A DNA stretch of 64,000 nucleotides from Calliphora vicina (Eukaryota > Arthropoda > Insecta > Diptera > Calliphoridae). Location: positions 21,419,857 to 21,483,856 of the forward strand of contig NC_088781.1 of the NCBI RefSeq assembly GCF_958450345.1, given 5' to 3'. Numbering within the stretch: the first letter of the stretch is position 1; the number at the start of each line of letters is the position of its first letter. Positions 44,636 through 55,790 of this stretch are shown here, one piece after another. The position numbers and the translations under genes were made by a program. Under the pieces are notes generated by a model that did no database searches, was not told the origin of the DNA, and saw nothing but the letters and a program-made list of their open reading frames with translations.

Positions 44636-45415
44636 AAAAATAGTTTTAACAGGTATTGAAACATGTGGCCGAAAATTGTCGTGATGGAATATTACGGTTT
44701 CATATCTGGCCGCAATTTCTGGGCGTTTTTCAGCCAAATTCTCATCAAACGAATTAGTTGCGTTCGGAACCTGTGATGGTCTAGTAAGATTTCAGCAACT
44801 CATAATGGATATGACCCTTTTCGTCCTGCCAGATACAGATTATTACCTTAGTGCAATGGATATTTGTAGTTGGTGTCAATTCGGCCGGGTTTCATATACG
44901 ATTTATTATGATTTGGGTTATTGCAATGGCTACATTTTTACCGCAGTTAATGATTCGGTGGGTGCAAAAATTATTTTCTTTTATAGCGCTCAATCATCAT
45001 TTCGCATATGCCAAATCGTATTTCAAGGTCTCTCGGCTTCAATTCCTATTGTACCCAATTTCCCTGCTTTTGTATGAATCCTGCTGCTCGCAAACACTTT
45101 CATATTGGTGCTTCATTAGTCCCAATGATTTTGCAAGCTCTAGTTGAGTTTTACAACAGTATTCAGAGAGTAATGCCTCAAATTCTTGGTTTTCAAACTT
45201 TTTGGCTGGCCAGGGCGATATTTGGCTTTGTTGTCAAAATCGCCACTTCTGATCTGCACAAACCATCTCTCGTACGTTGAAACCGATGGAACATATTCAC
45301 CATAAGATTTGGTGAGCAATTGGTTTGCTTCAGGCACTTTTTTTCAAATTAAAGAAGTAAAGCAAAACTTCTCGAATATGAAGCTTTGTTGCACAGTGGT
45401 TTAGAAAAATGTTTT
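44636..45415 (-). pseudogene. Mariner transposase relic, N-terminal two thirds
   Basis: On the - strand the frame at 45140-45337 reads KSYGEYVPSVSTYERWFVQI and RSGDFDNKAKYRPGQPKSLK, the mariner helix-turn-helix and linker (GDFDxKDxxRxGxPK). The middle (44800-45130) and the region around the second aspartate (44640-44720, with the TTTCATATCTGGCCG and TTGTCGTGATGG phrases) follow with frameshifts. The C-terminal third is absent: the relic stops at about 44636. Same lineage as 39415-42806, 18266 and 10420. Confidence 0.85.
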
Positions 45416-46292
45416 TTTTTTAATAATTCGGGAACTATTGAAGATATTGTTACGAAATTTCACATGGTTAAAGCTGAGGTGTTTGTGAGTTAATTTATTG
45501 TCGTTGAGCTTCTTAGGGTAATGGGGGCCAGTCAGCCTCGGGTCTCAAATTATTTTAAAAAATCGCCAAAAATCCATTTATAATCCGAATAGCTGAAATT
45601 TCAAATATAAATATTCCTTAAGAAGATCTACAAAAAATACCCTTACATGTGTTTTAGTTGAAGATATATTTAGGTTTATTTACTTTTTTAATTTTGCTGG
45701 ATCTTATTTTGGTAGGTTAGATATGGCGGGCCTACGGAGGGTAGAAATTTATTTCTTAATAAATTAGTAAAACTTGATAACGTTACCTCGTCTCTATAAT
45801 TTGTTACACGCATCCAAAGTTGAAGGTATTTTTCCCAAACAAACTAATTTTTTCGGGACTATATACAATGTTTATATAATCTGGAAAGAGAACTTAATAA
45901 AAAAAAATGTCGCTCTCTTAAGTGGACATAGTACCCACCAGGCCTATCCAAACTTGGCCATTTTTTTTAAAAAAAATAGGTTTGAGTAAAAAATTCTAAA
46001 AACGCAAAGCCCAGAACTGCAAGCAGGCTCTATATTTGCATAACCCTATGTGTTGTTTAAATACACACGAAGCTTTTTTCTATCACGCGGTAAATAATGT
46101 CACAGTACGCACTTTTCTTAAAAAACTCAGTTTTTGGAACACATTTTCCCCGTTTTAGAAATTTTGTATTTGAAAATAAAAAAGGTCAAAAATTCAAATA
46201 CCATTGATTTAGGGACATTTAAGTCTATATTAGTTTCAAATTTTGTTATGATATATTTAACCAATAAAATTTTACATCAATTCAAATTTTAT
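45416..46292. other. Non-coding AT-rich stretch
   Basis: No supportable gene or repeat copy. Short frames of 71-72 codons here have no recognisable domain. Confidence 0.45.
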
Positions 46293-46295
46293 ATT

Positions 46296-47645
46296 TATAC
46301 CCTACACCACCATAGTGGGGAGGGTATTATACGTTTGTGCAGATGTTTCTAACGCCCAAAAATATTAGTCTAACGCCCAAAAATATTAGTATACCGATCG
46401 ACTTAGAATCACTTTCTGAGTCGATTAAACGATGTCCGTCCGTCCGTCTGTCCGTCTGGTTGGCTGACTGTCCATGTAAACATTGTGTGCAGAGTACAGG
46501 TCGCAATTTTGAAGATATTTCGATCAAATTTGGTACATATTACTTCTTCGCCCCAAGGACCAATCCTATTGAAACTGGCTGAAATCGGTAAATTATTTCA
46601 CCTATCCCCCATACAAATTTCCTTCCGAAATTGGACTTTATCGATCATAAATGTTTAATTTATAAATGTATCTCCACAAATTGCGTTCCAAATAAATTTT
46701 ATATATACAAAATTCATGTCACCAAATTTTGTTATGATCGGTCCATAATTAGTCATAGCTCCCATATAGACCCGCTTCCGAAAATCACTTTAACGTGCAT
46801 AAATTGCTTAAAAATGTTGGTATATACCAGAGATCGAAAATAACTCGCCCATATACCAAAAAACCCATATTGTGATTTATATTTTTGTGATAAAAATAAA
46901 TCACTGAAAATAACAGTTATAAAATGATTTTTATTTAAATGGTTTGCTGTGAGACAAACAATTCATTTTTTCTTGTTCTTAATAACTGTTACTTTCTCTT
47001 TTATTTTCATACAATAACATATTATTAGTAATTTTTAACAAATTATGGAAATAATATGATAAGTATGAAGTCTAAGTAATAGAAATAAGATTATTTTTTT
47101 TAATTTGTTATAAATATTTTGATAAATTTTGTATATTGAAGCTTTGATTTGCATCAAATGATTTTTTGCGATTTATTTTTCATATTCGCAAATTAAAGTC
47201 ACAAGCTAAGCTAACCTTTACGAAAAAAATAAATTATAAATCACTCATCTAGATTAGTTGTGTTTGTTTCTTTTCTGTTTCTCTCAACCCGTAACCTAAA
47301 ATATTATCTAATAAATCACTCCCTCAGTGATATAACAGAAAAAATTATTTTTAAATGGCTGGGAATGAGAATTTACTATTGAAATGAAAGTGAACGCGTT
47401 ATTTTCAGTCTCTGGTATATACACAAAATTCAACATAGTTAACTTTCATATAGACACAAATCATACGACCTAATGTCATGGTGATCGGTCCATAATTGGT
47501 CATAGCTCCCAGATAAGGCCCACTTCCGAAAATCACTCAAACATATAAATTATAGAAATTTTAAAAGAAAATGTTTTTGCTCTTTTACTTTGTGTAGGGT
47601 CGGTTATATGGTCGGACTTGACCGACCATACTTTCTTACTTGTTT
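46296..47645 (+). mobile_element. mini-me/DINE-1-like element, family A, copy 4, with nested MITE
   Basis: Full-length copy from TATACCCTACACCACCATAG to GACCGACCATACTTTCTTAC and TTGTT. The GTCC/GTCT core is at about 46434-46462. It has a small internal duplication (TCTAACGCCCAAAAATATTA twice, 46347-46390). A 587-bp hAT-type MITE interrupts it at 46828-47414. Without it the copy would be about 755 bp, like copies 1 and 2. Confidence 0.9.
46828..47414. mobile_element. hAT-type non-autonomous element, 587 bp
   Basis: Inverted ends CAGAGATCGAAAATAAC and (complement) CAGAGACTGAAAATAAC; CAGAGA is the classic start of hobo/Hermes-type hAT elements. An exact 8-bp duplication, GTATATAC, flanks it (46820-46827 and 47415-47422) and follows the hAT preference nTnnnnAn. 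The host family A element has GTATAC(A/T)C once here. The interior is AT-rich and non-coding, with several AAATCACT/AGTGATTT words. Confidence 0.9.
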
Positions 47646-47746
47646 TAATTATGGAAAATCACCATATTAATTTTTTTTTAGTTTTTAGTTCCGAAAAATT
47701 TATAAAATTATTTAATTTTACTAAAATGTCAATCTTTAAATCCTAA

Positions 47747-48179
47747 AGGCCCAACTATAATATGCATACACTAGTTTAAGTCAGCTTAAGCAACTGTTCG
47801 AATACATATAAAACGTATATGACAAACTACTTATAATGTACTTAAGAGAGTTTCGTCAAGTTTCGTCAAATTTTATTTGCTTAAGCAAAGAGCGAAGCTG
47901 GTCGCACATTCCGTAAGTTTGTTTATTGTATACAAAGAAAATAAAGAAAAAATGAAAAGGATGAACAAAATTAATTTATTTTCATAAATAATAAGAAATA
48001 CGTATTTTTTTAATTACGTGTTGCACATAAATGTGCAAATGGGGCTAAATTGTTTTAAATGCACATAAGTACATTATGGCCACCTAAAAGTTTCTTCGGA
48101 TTTTCTTAAGCATTTGACAGTCTTTTCGTTCGGTTTTGACATTAACTTAAGCTAGCTTATGCATATTATAGTTGGGCCT
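47747..48179. mobile_element. PIF/Harbinger-like MITE, 433 bp
   Basis: Inverted ends AGGCCCAACTATAATATGCA both ways, with similarity continuing (TA..CTAG.TTAAG). A 3-bp TAA duplication flanks it (47744-47746 and 48180-48182); TWA duplications are typical of PIF/Harbinger. Non-coding. A hAT-type MITE follows 13 bp downstream. Confidence 0.85.
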
Positions 48180-48192
48180 TAAAGTTTTCACC

Positions 48193-48357
48193 CATAGACA
48201 ACAACTATATAGGTAATTGAGAGCCAAAAACCTAAGTCTGTTGTCAGAAACCTAATTCATGAGAATATATTGCATGTATTTTGTTTTGTATCACCCGTAT
48301 GTGTGAAAAGAGAATAATATTTTACTCTCTCCTTCCATTCTATGCCTTTATTCTATA
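48193..48357. mobile_element. hAT-type MITE, 165 bp, with 8-bp duplication
   Basis: The left end begins CATAGACAACAAC. The interior phrase AAAACCTAAGTCTGTTGTCA followed by GAAACCTAA is shared with the MITEs at 20141-20299 and 57306-57479. The right end is less well paired (complement TATAGAATAAAGGCATAGAA). An 8-bp duplication, TTTTCACC, flanks it (48185-48192 and 48358-48365). Confidence 0.75.
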
Positions 48358-48365
48358 TTTTCACC

Positions 48366-50660
48366 AATATCAAAAACTTATATAAAAAGTCTACAGTTAC
48401 TCTTCAGACGCACCACAAATATAGCCCCCTTTGAATAATTTTAACGTTTTTTCGTACATTTCATGCAAAATGTGTTATACCAAACTTTCTTTTAAGTCAA
48501 TATCTGTTTAAATTCATAAATTTCTTTTGATATGCAAGTATACACATCGAATTTCGATCCTAGAAAGTTATTAAAAACAAAAACAGCGTTCAGGAGATAC
48601 GCTATCTTTTGTAAATCCCCAATATGATAAAAAATCATATTTTCACTAAAAATTTTCATTAAAATATTTTCAATAAAAATCATAAATATAAAATATGTAA
48701 TAAAAACATTTTGTGATAAAAAAAATTTCACCCAAAAAAATTGTTTTTTTAAAAAAATTTTAAATAAAATTTGTTTTTAATACATTTATGCAGCGAATAT
48801 TTGTTTCATAAAAAAAATGAATTGAAAAACACTTCCTCTTGCAACACTATGTCATTGCAGATAAAAACAGCAATTTTACTACTGGCAGCAGCAGCATATT
48901 GTACAACTTGCAGGTTTTTTTTTGTATTATAGTACCAAAGTATTGTTGTTGTTGTTTTATTTCCATTTTCATTGCTTCTTCTCATCTTTTGGTATGAAAA
49001 AGTTTTTGACTTTTCAATAGTTGGAATTAGTTTTTATTTTCTAGATTTTTTTTTTGCTGCTGTTGTTTTATTTTTCTACTAGTTTTTTTTTTTGCTTTTT
49101 GTTTTACAATTGCTGCTGCTGTTGGTTGTGTTGTTGTTGGTTAAAGTCGGGTCATCCTCCTCTTAGTTATAACTGTGAAAGTACAATGATGAGTCTGTGT
49201 TAAAGTTTTATAGTAGAAGAAGATCTTGTATTGTCAATCCCTTTCCTCCTTGCTTTGCACTTTAAACTTTTTCAGTCCCCTAATACGAATGAGTATATAT
49301 TTATGCTGCGGCCTGCTACAGTTTTAGCATTTGATGTGATACTTGGTATAATGTTTTTTAATTTTCTAGTATGGAGTGTGTGTGTTTGTGGCATTGTTGT
49401 TGATTTTTGTTGTTGCATAAAGCCAGCCATTTAATATAAAGTCTTCGAAGTAGAAAATTATCCTGATTCTTTTTTTGTATTGCTTTGCCTGTAACTTACA
49501 AACATATTTTTGTTATTTAGTTTAGTGCAACAGTCATATACAAGGGCTTTTAATAGAATTCCTTCTATGTAAATATAGTTGTGTGCATGTTGCACATTGC
49601 AGTTAACCCATTAAGAAACTGGGACCAACATTATTATAAACAAATTTTACTGCTGGTTGTACAAAGTCCAAAGAAAAGTGATTCGAAATGATTTGTATAA
49701 AAATCATTGGAATTTTTTAAAAAAATACAATTTTTTTTTCGCCATCATGAAGCTGACAGTTAGTGTTAGTTAAATGAAATAAATTTTAGAATATTCTTAA
49801 GTCCTTATAGGTTTAAATTTTAAACTACAAAAAAAGTACAAAATCCTGTATTTAAGTTTTTGTGTTCTTTTTGATATTTGTCTTATTTGACTTGGTAAAA
49901 CGGAAAAGGAGAATGATACAATACATTTACAGACAGAGACACACTTGTATACGATGGAAACCAGCAAATAACAAGTGATTATTAAAAAATGTTGGTAAGA
50001 GTTTTCCAACAAGCCAAGATGAATTTTTAATTTGTTTTTTATTAAAGCCATGATGATTTTAATGGACAAAGGTACAATAAAAATGAAATAAGCAATATTT
50101 TGTAAAATAATTTCGAATATCAATTTGAAATTTTGCTTTAAAAAGATATATTAAAAGGACTAATACACAAAAATTAATGAAAGCGAATAAGAAAATTGAG
50201 AACAATTTTGTTTAAGAATGAAATAAATGAACAATATGTATGAAGCTAAATGGCATTTTAAAGAATAGACTTTAATATTTTTTTTCTTTTTTTCAAAATT
50301 CTGTTAATATTCCCTTTTATTTTTATAACTGCCTAATTCGTACAGATGTCCCCCAAAAGACCTCTAAATAATATTTGTGTTATCAAGCTAAATATTCTCC
50401 CCCACTCAAATATAGAAAAATGGCAACAAAAATATGCAAATATCCCATGTTTATGTATGAAACAAAAACAAAAAAACATTCATGAGAGTGTAAAGCAAAT
50501 ATATGTATATATGTGTTTATATAATGGGAACAAGTAAACAGTAGGGTGGTTAATAAAAGAATTTGAAAATATTTGAAACTTGAATTTTATTCAGCCTAAT
50601 TTTTCCGAAGAAATTGCAATTATTCTCACGGTTATATCTCGGAAACCAATTGTAATTTTG
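48366..50660. other. Non-coding unique stretch with T-rich and CTG runs
   Basis: No supportable gene. Short GTTGTTGTT/GCTGCTGTT runs lie near 48940-48958 and 49056-49140. The 108-codon - strand frame at 49797-50123 is hydrophobic, low-complexity and without a recognised family. Confidence 0.5.
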
Positions 50661-50664
50661 TTTT

Positions 50665-52733
50665 TTTATATTCGGCACAAGTATATAGCTTTATTCGGCT
50701 GTTCCCTTCACCAAATTATACTTTAAATTAAAATATTTTTAGATGAACAAAATTCAAAAAAAATAAATTTATTTTTTAATTTATGTATTAGTGAAAATGA
50801 TTTTATTGGAATTTTTTTTTACACAATTTTTTTTTAATTTAAGTTTATTAGTGAAAAAAAATTTATGACAAAAAAAATGTTTTTTGGTAAATAAAATTCG
50901 GGTTAAAAATTATTTTTTCCCGATTTTGACCCATTGTAGGTCCAAATTACTATAACCTTATATACATAGTTGCACTGGACTTTGAAATATCTATCATTAG
51001 ATATCCATATTGTCTATATTAATGACTTAGTAATCCAGACAGGTTGTCCTGGTATATATCTCAGCCATTTGTGGGCCGATTCTCTCGATTTTAAATAGCA
51101 AAAGAACCGGGTATTTAAGGGATATATTGATGTATGAATCATGAATGTAAGTTATTCTGAGGCTACGGAAAGTTGATTTCAAAATACAGATGCACATGGC
51201 TATATCGACTCCGTTATCTATAATGATCCATAATATATATCGAGCCCTTAGCGCCAAATTATCGTAAGCGACATTTTTAAAATTTTTGTTTTATTGCAGA
51301 AATTAAAATTTTATGGACCGACTGATGTTTTAGCGTTCTCAGAATATCAAAATTGTTACTAACATCAAAAATATAGGGGGTAAGATTTTATCGTAAGTCA
51401 ATGTTGTTTATATTTTACAGTAAACAAATTTTATAGTAAGCGACACACACTGGTATAGAAAAAAAAGAGGGAAATAAATCTGTAACTTCTAAATGGATAG
51501 ATTGGTTTGAATGAAATTTCACATGCGCAAAGAAGAAGTGTTGTCGAGTTTAAGTTTTGAAGGCGGACCTCATGCGCCCACTAGGGGCGCGAACATGGGC
51601 CCTCAAAGTAGGACACCTCGGGAATGTTATATTTTTAAAACTACATTATTTCTTGGTTTGAGTTCCGATTTCAAAAACATTATACGTGAGAATCTTCTAA
51701 TCGAGCACTAAAAACCTCGTCGTATCTATCAATTATCTATTATAGTTTAGGAGATATTCGCATTTGAAAATTAAATTTTCAACATTTTTACCCACCCTAC
51801 TCCAGTTTTTTGATAACAGCGTATCCAAATATATCCCGTTTTCCAGTTTTCCTTTATTGGACTAAAAACACATGTCTGTGTCAAATGGAAAAATAACTGT
51901 ATAAAAATTATGACTAAGTCCAAAGTTATATGCATTTGAATTTAAAACATTTTTAAAAAGCGATTTTTCGCAATTTTTTGGGAAAAAATAACTTTTTTTC
52001 TTTTTAAGTTGTCGCAAAAAATTTCTAAAAGGATGTATTAGGAATTTATACTTTCTGAAAGCTAAGTTTTGATAAAATATTTTAAGGGAAAACCAATTTC
52101 AAAATTGTTGTTACTGAGGGGACCAGGTCCTTTCAAAAAACACCTATTTTTTATGTAAAATAAATCTTTAGGGCAAACATTCTCAAACCGCGTATCCGAT
52201 ATCAAAATATAGTAACCGATTATAGGTGGCTCAATATGTTTCTAATTATTTTGTAAAGGGTCCCGATAACCCCGACTCTGGTAGCATTTTTGGAATTGCG
52301 GGATTGCTGATAATAAATTTCAAAATTCGTTTTTATTTTTTCATTTTAAATAGAAAAATATACATAACTGTGAAATTTCATTAAAAGCTATTTATAAATA
52401 AAAATTTAATTTCAATTCGAAAAATTTTATCTATGCAAAAATCCAATATAAAACATTTTTTGTCATAGACATAAAGTTATAAATATTTTTTTAAAAATGG
52501 ACAAATAGCTTGAACGAAATTATATTATATCGCATCATAGAATTAAAAATGCTATGTATAAATTTCAAAATAATCAAAAAAAAGCTTCTCCTGTAAAATT
52601 TGTGTTTTGGCGTTTACGATAATTTGGCGCTAAGGGCTCGATACACTTTGTGGGGTTGCAAATGAAAAATATAGAAATTACAAGCGAAATGACAAACTTA
52701 TAAATACTGTTGCCACTCATGGTGAAGGGTATA
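50665..52733 (-). mobile_element. mini-me family B copy with a large nested insertion
   Basis: On the - strand it begins at about 52733 (TATACCCTTCACCATGAGTG, AAGTTTGTCATTTCG, ACCCCACAAAGTGTAT). It resumes after the insertion with TATTATGGATCATTATAGAT, GATATAGCCATGTGCATCTG and the GTTGAAATC-like block. It ends near 50670 with AAGTATAATTTGGTGAAGGG and a decayed GCCGAATAAAGCTATA end. A 1402-bp TIR element sits at 51240-52641. Confidence 0.8.
51240..52641. mobile_element. Non-autonomous TIR element, 1402 bp, with perfect 28-bp ends
   Basis: The two ends are identical inverted repeats, TCGAGCCCTTAGCGCCAAAT then TATCGTAA. TA lies outside each end (51238-51239 and 52642-52643) and, by comparison with other family B copies, is present once in the intact target, so a TA duplication is likely (Tc1/mariner-like). 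The word ATCGTAAGCGAC or TAGTAAGCGACA recurs inside near 51390 and 51435, possibly subterminal binding sites. There is no transposase; a 66-codon frame at 51511-51711 has no recognisable domain. Confidence 0.8.
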
Positions 52734-53250
52734 AAAAAATTGCTAAAATATCGAAAAATTTTAATTTTTTATATATTTTTTTCACCATATCTGCGAAACT
52801 GTGGGAAATTCAGTAAAATAATCTGCAGAAAAAATATTCCTTTTAACATAATCCATAACTCTTCAGTAATGTTTTAAAAAGCTTTTTTTTCATCTTTTCC
52901 TGATGTTGCACAATGTAATCTAGCTTTTAATTTTAACTAGAAACATTTAAAATCATTTTTTAATCCCCAAAAATGTAACCTGTCTAATAAACATATGTAG
53001 ATTTGTATATAATAAATATATGCATTTCTATTCTACCCTAGAGGGAGTGAGAACCACAAGAGATATAAGCAGGGATTAAGAGTTTTAAAGTTAAAAGCTA
53101 AATATAAGATAAAAAATAGTAAAAATTCGAAAAAATAAAAATTATGAAAATATGCACAAAGAGAAAGGAAAATTTAACACTATGATAGTCCAGGATGCCA
53201 GATATACATACAATCTCAGGTTATCATTTTTCGTAACGATATACTTCCAA
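52734..53250. other. Non-coding AT-rich stretch
   Basis: No gene or repeat copy is recognised between the mini-me element and the MITE at 53254. Confidence 0.45.
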
Positions 53251-53253
53251 TTA

Positions 53254-53406
53254 GACCACTTTCACACTAGGCAATTTAGTTGCGCAAGTCTCTTGTGTTT
53301 GTAGATGCCAGAGGTAATGTCGGGTTAAGGAGAAGAAAATTTAGCATGCTGTTTTGTTTTTGGGCAAGAGACTTGCGCAACTAAATTACCTAGTGTGAAA
53401 GGGGTC
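53254..53406. mobile_element. Short MITE with about 42-bp inverted repeats
   Basis: The left end GACCACTTTCACACTAGGCA, ATTTAGTTGCGCAAGTCTCT pairs with the right end (complement GACCCCTTTCACACTAGGTA, ATTTAGTTGCGCAAGTCTCT). Only two or three mismatches occur in 42 bp, so it is fairly young. About 153 bp. No certain target duplication is seen. Confidence 0.85.
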
Positions 53407-54130
53407 TTCATATATAATTTTTGTATAAGAACCGACATTATATCATCACTATAAAATATAGCCATATATTAAGAAAATGGTCCAAAGACTAAAAAGCAAG
53501 TTTGGCTACAGATTCGAAACGGGTAGAGGTAACGCTAATTTGGAGTATTATTGGTAGCTGATTTATACTATTAATAAAATTTAGAAAAAATTAATAGCAA
53601 TTAGACAAATGTAATATTTTATTATATTTTAAATTTTGTATATTTCTACAAAAACAATTATTGAAATCAAACATTTGTATTTTTAAAAATTTACCCAAGC
53701 TATTGTCCTCCACTCATATGCAAATAACTTGCAAAACAAAATTCTAGAAAAATGTAAATATTTTCAACAAGTATAATTTTACCTAACACCATTCCCAAAT
53801 ACTATTCCATTTATCCTTAATTAAACATCTCTCCATCTGGCAACTTCTCACACAAATGCAGATGAGTTGCAAAAATATCTAGAGAAAAAAAAAACACACA
53901 ACACTTAAACACTTTCAAGCTTGCATACACTCCCATACCCGTATTCATACAATAAAAAGTTTTAATAACATTGCCTGAGGTAATACAATTGTTTAAAAAG
54001 AGAAATCTCTTTTGAATTTTTACTTTCATTTTATTTAAAGAGTTTTAAACTGGCTTTAAAGTCAAAATGGAATATAAAGTGTAAAGTGGCCCTACAAAAG
54101 GCCTTGTTTGTACATTCATAGCTAATTTAT
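53407..54130. other. Non-coding AT-rich stretch
   Basis: No supportable gene. A 70-codon - strand frame at 53817-54029 has no recognisable domain. Confidence 0.45.
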
Positions 54131-54135
54131 ATTAT

Positions 54136-54698
54136 TATACCCTTCACCATGAGTATAAGTTTGTCATCCCGTTTGTAATTTTTCATTTGCGATCCCACAA
54201 AGTATATATATTTTGGATCGATAGCGAAGTCGTAGCCATGTCCGTCTGTATGTTGAAATCAACTTTCCGTAGCCCCCAATTAACTCAAATGGCTGAGATA
54301 TATGGAAAAAATCGGGACAACCTCGATTTTTGGCCTATTTTTGATCTATATCTGGACTAAGTCATTAATATAGGCAATATGAATATCAAATGACAGATAT
54401 TTCTAAGCCCATTGCAACGATGTATATAAGGCTATAGTAATTTGGACCTACAATGGGTCAAAATCGGAAAAATATTTTTTTTCACTAATAAATTTGTTTT
54501 TAAAAAAATAAAAAAAAAAATTAAAAATTTAAAAAAAATTTTGAAAATTTTTTTTTTTAATTTTCAAAAACTACTTTGAATTTTTTTTTTTTAAATGTTG
54601 CTTACCTAAAAATATATAAAATTTGTATTTTAAAGTATAAGTTGGTGAAGGGTATATAAGATTCGGCACATCCAAATATAGCTCTCTTACTTGTTTTT
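54136..54698 (+). mobile_element. mini-me family B element
   Basis: Starts TTATACCCTTCACCATGAGT, has ACAAAGTATATATATTTTGG, a minimal GTCCGTCTGTATG core, GTTGAAATCAACTTTCCGTA and ACCTACAATGGGTCAAAATC. It ends GGTGAAGGGTATATAAGATT, CGGCACATCCAAATATAGCT and CTCTTACTTGTT. The terminal hairpin is mutated (GGCACATCC). Poly-A and poly-T runs fill 54480-54590. Confidence 0.85.
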
Positions 54699-54956
54699 TT
54701 TTCGTTATGTATTGAAGGTACATTCAAAATAGTTAAAGTAGGTAAGGTAATCCTTTAAAAATGAATGATGAGAGCTTCTAAAAACTCTCTAAGCGAAAGC
54801 ACATTGGACTATTTAAAAAACTTACTGTGCAAAAAAAATTATCAATATAAATATTGAAATAACTGTAAAACATTATGATTTTTGGATCTTTTTCTTACCT
54901 ATTATTTTTATTTTAGTATTTTTTCTTGTAGAATTTTGTTATTTTTCTACAAATCT

Positions 54957-54994
54957 CTAATTTATTGCCTACTTTCTTTTCTTTTTAGGTACGT
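54957..54994 (+). promoter_or_regulatory. Candidate recursive splice site (ratchet point)
   Basis: A perfect fly branch-point core, CTAAT, at 54957-54961 is followed by a pyrimidine tract (54972-54986, 15 unbroken pyrimidines), then TAG at 54986-54988 and directly GTACGT at 54989-54994. The branch point lies 27 nt upstream of the AG, a normal fly distance. A 3' splice site fused to a 5' splice site is the ratchet-point layout. A further CAG|GTATTT occurs at 55027-55032, but the 41 nt between contain a TAA in one frame. The site is in unique DNA between a mini-me and a mariner relic. Confidence 0.55.
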
Positions 54995-55204
54995 ATTTAA
55001 AATTGTTGGAAATTTTGTTACATTGTCAGGTATTTGGTATTTGCAGGATATATTTAAGTTAAATTAAAAGTTGTACCGAGTTTTATTAACTGCCGCAACG
55101 TGTATGACTAGCATGATGCAACTTCAGTATATTGTAGCATCATTTTAAAATCATGAGAAGCTATATGAGTTTAAAAGGTCCATGATTGCCAATTTCATCT
55201 ATGA

Positions 55205-55790
55205 GGGTGGGTCAAAAAGTCAATGCCTTTCTCAATGACACATAGTTTTTAGAATAAAAACGGTCATCAAAATATGTATTTTGTGAGATGTTTTTATCTT
55301 TCCGCCGATACATTTCTTCAGGTTTGGAGAGAAAAAATTGTCACTCGTAGCTAAATCTAGAAAATACGGTTGAAGAGGGAGTATTTCGTAGCCTACTTCA
55401 TGGATTTTTTCCATGGAAACTGCATATGTGTGTACACTTTTGTGCACCCGAATGTTAGCAAATTCCGCAGCCATCTGATGAAACGTTTTCTTATACCCAA
55501 ATGATCATTCAAAATTGAAACCACTGAGCCCATGACTTCCACAATCTCTGGCACTTTCAATCTCCGATCGGCCAACATCATATCGTAATCAATTATTTCA
55601 ATTATTTTGGGTGCATAGACTTCAACTGGGATTCTGAGTAGTTCGGCATCATCCGTGCTTGTACGGCCACAACAAAATTCAGTAAACCACTTTTTTGCCA
55701 TTGAAATTGATGGTGCAGAGTTCGCATAGCATTGATGTTTTTTTCCACGAAATTTATTTTTTTCCAATTTCTCCTCAAGTCTCGAAGTAG
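55205..55790 (-). pseudogene. Irritans-type mariner transposase relic with internal deletion
   Basis: The - strand frame at 55393-55767 reads MAKKWFTEFCCGRTSTDDAE, then RRLKVPEIVEVMGSVVSILN and DHLGIRKRFIRWLRNLLT, the N-terminal half of an irritans-group mariner. The overlapping frame at 55232-55474 reads MEKIHEVGYEILPLQPYFLD, LATSDNFFSPNLKKCIGGK, the C-terminal block. The catalytic centre between RNLLTF and VSMEKIHE is deleted. The left outer edge GAGGGTGGGTCAAAAAGTCA (55203-55222) is an irritans-type terminal repeat; the matching right end is not evident. A lineage distinct from the Mos1-like relics elsewhere in the window. Confidence 0.8.

Noticed and set aside
49797..50123. 108-codon - strand frame
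   Set aside because: Same reason: Ile/Leu/Lys-rich, AT-driven composition, no domain.
51511..51711. 66-codon frame as a transposase fragment of the 1402-bp TIR element
   Set aside because: No DDE, helix-turn-helix or zinc-finger signature, and the frame does not continue.
54595..54625. - strand TTTTTAG|GTAAGC, which looks like another ratchet point
   Set aside because: It is part of the mini-me family B sequence (a similar TTTTTAG|GTAAAC occurs at 62730), lies in A/T-rich repeat DNA without a proper pyrimidine tract, and is on the other strand.
55027..55035. CAG|GTATTT as the 5' splice site of a 41-nt exon after 54988
   Set aside because: Weak 5' splice site and an in-frame TAA in one frame; kept only as a remark on the ratchet-point entry.
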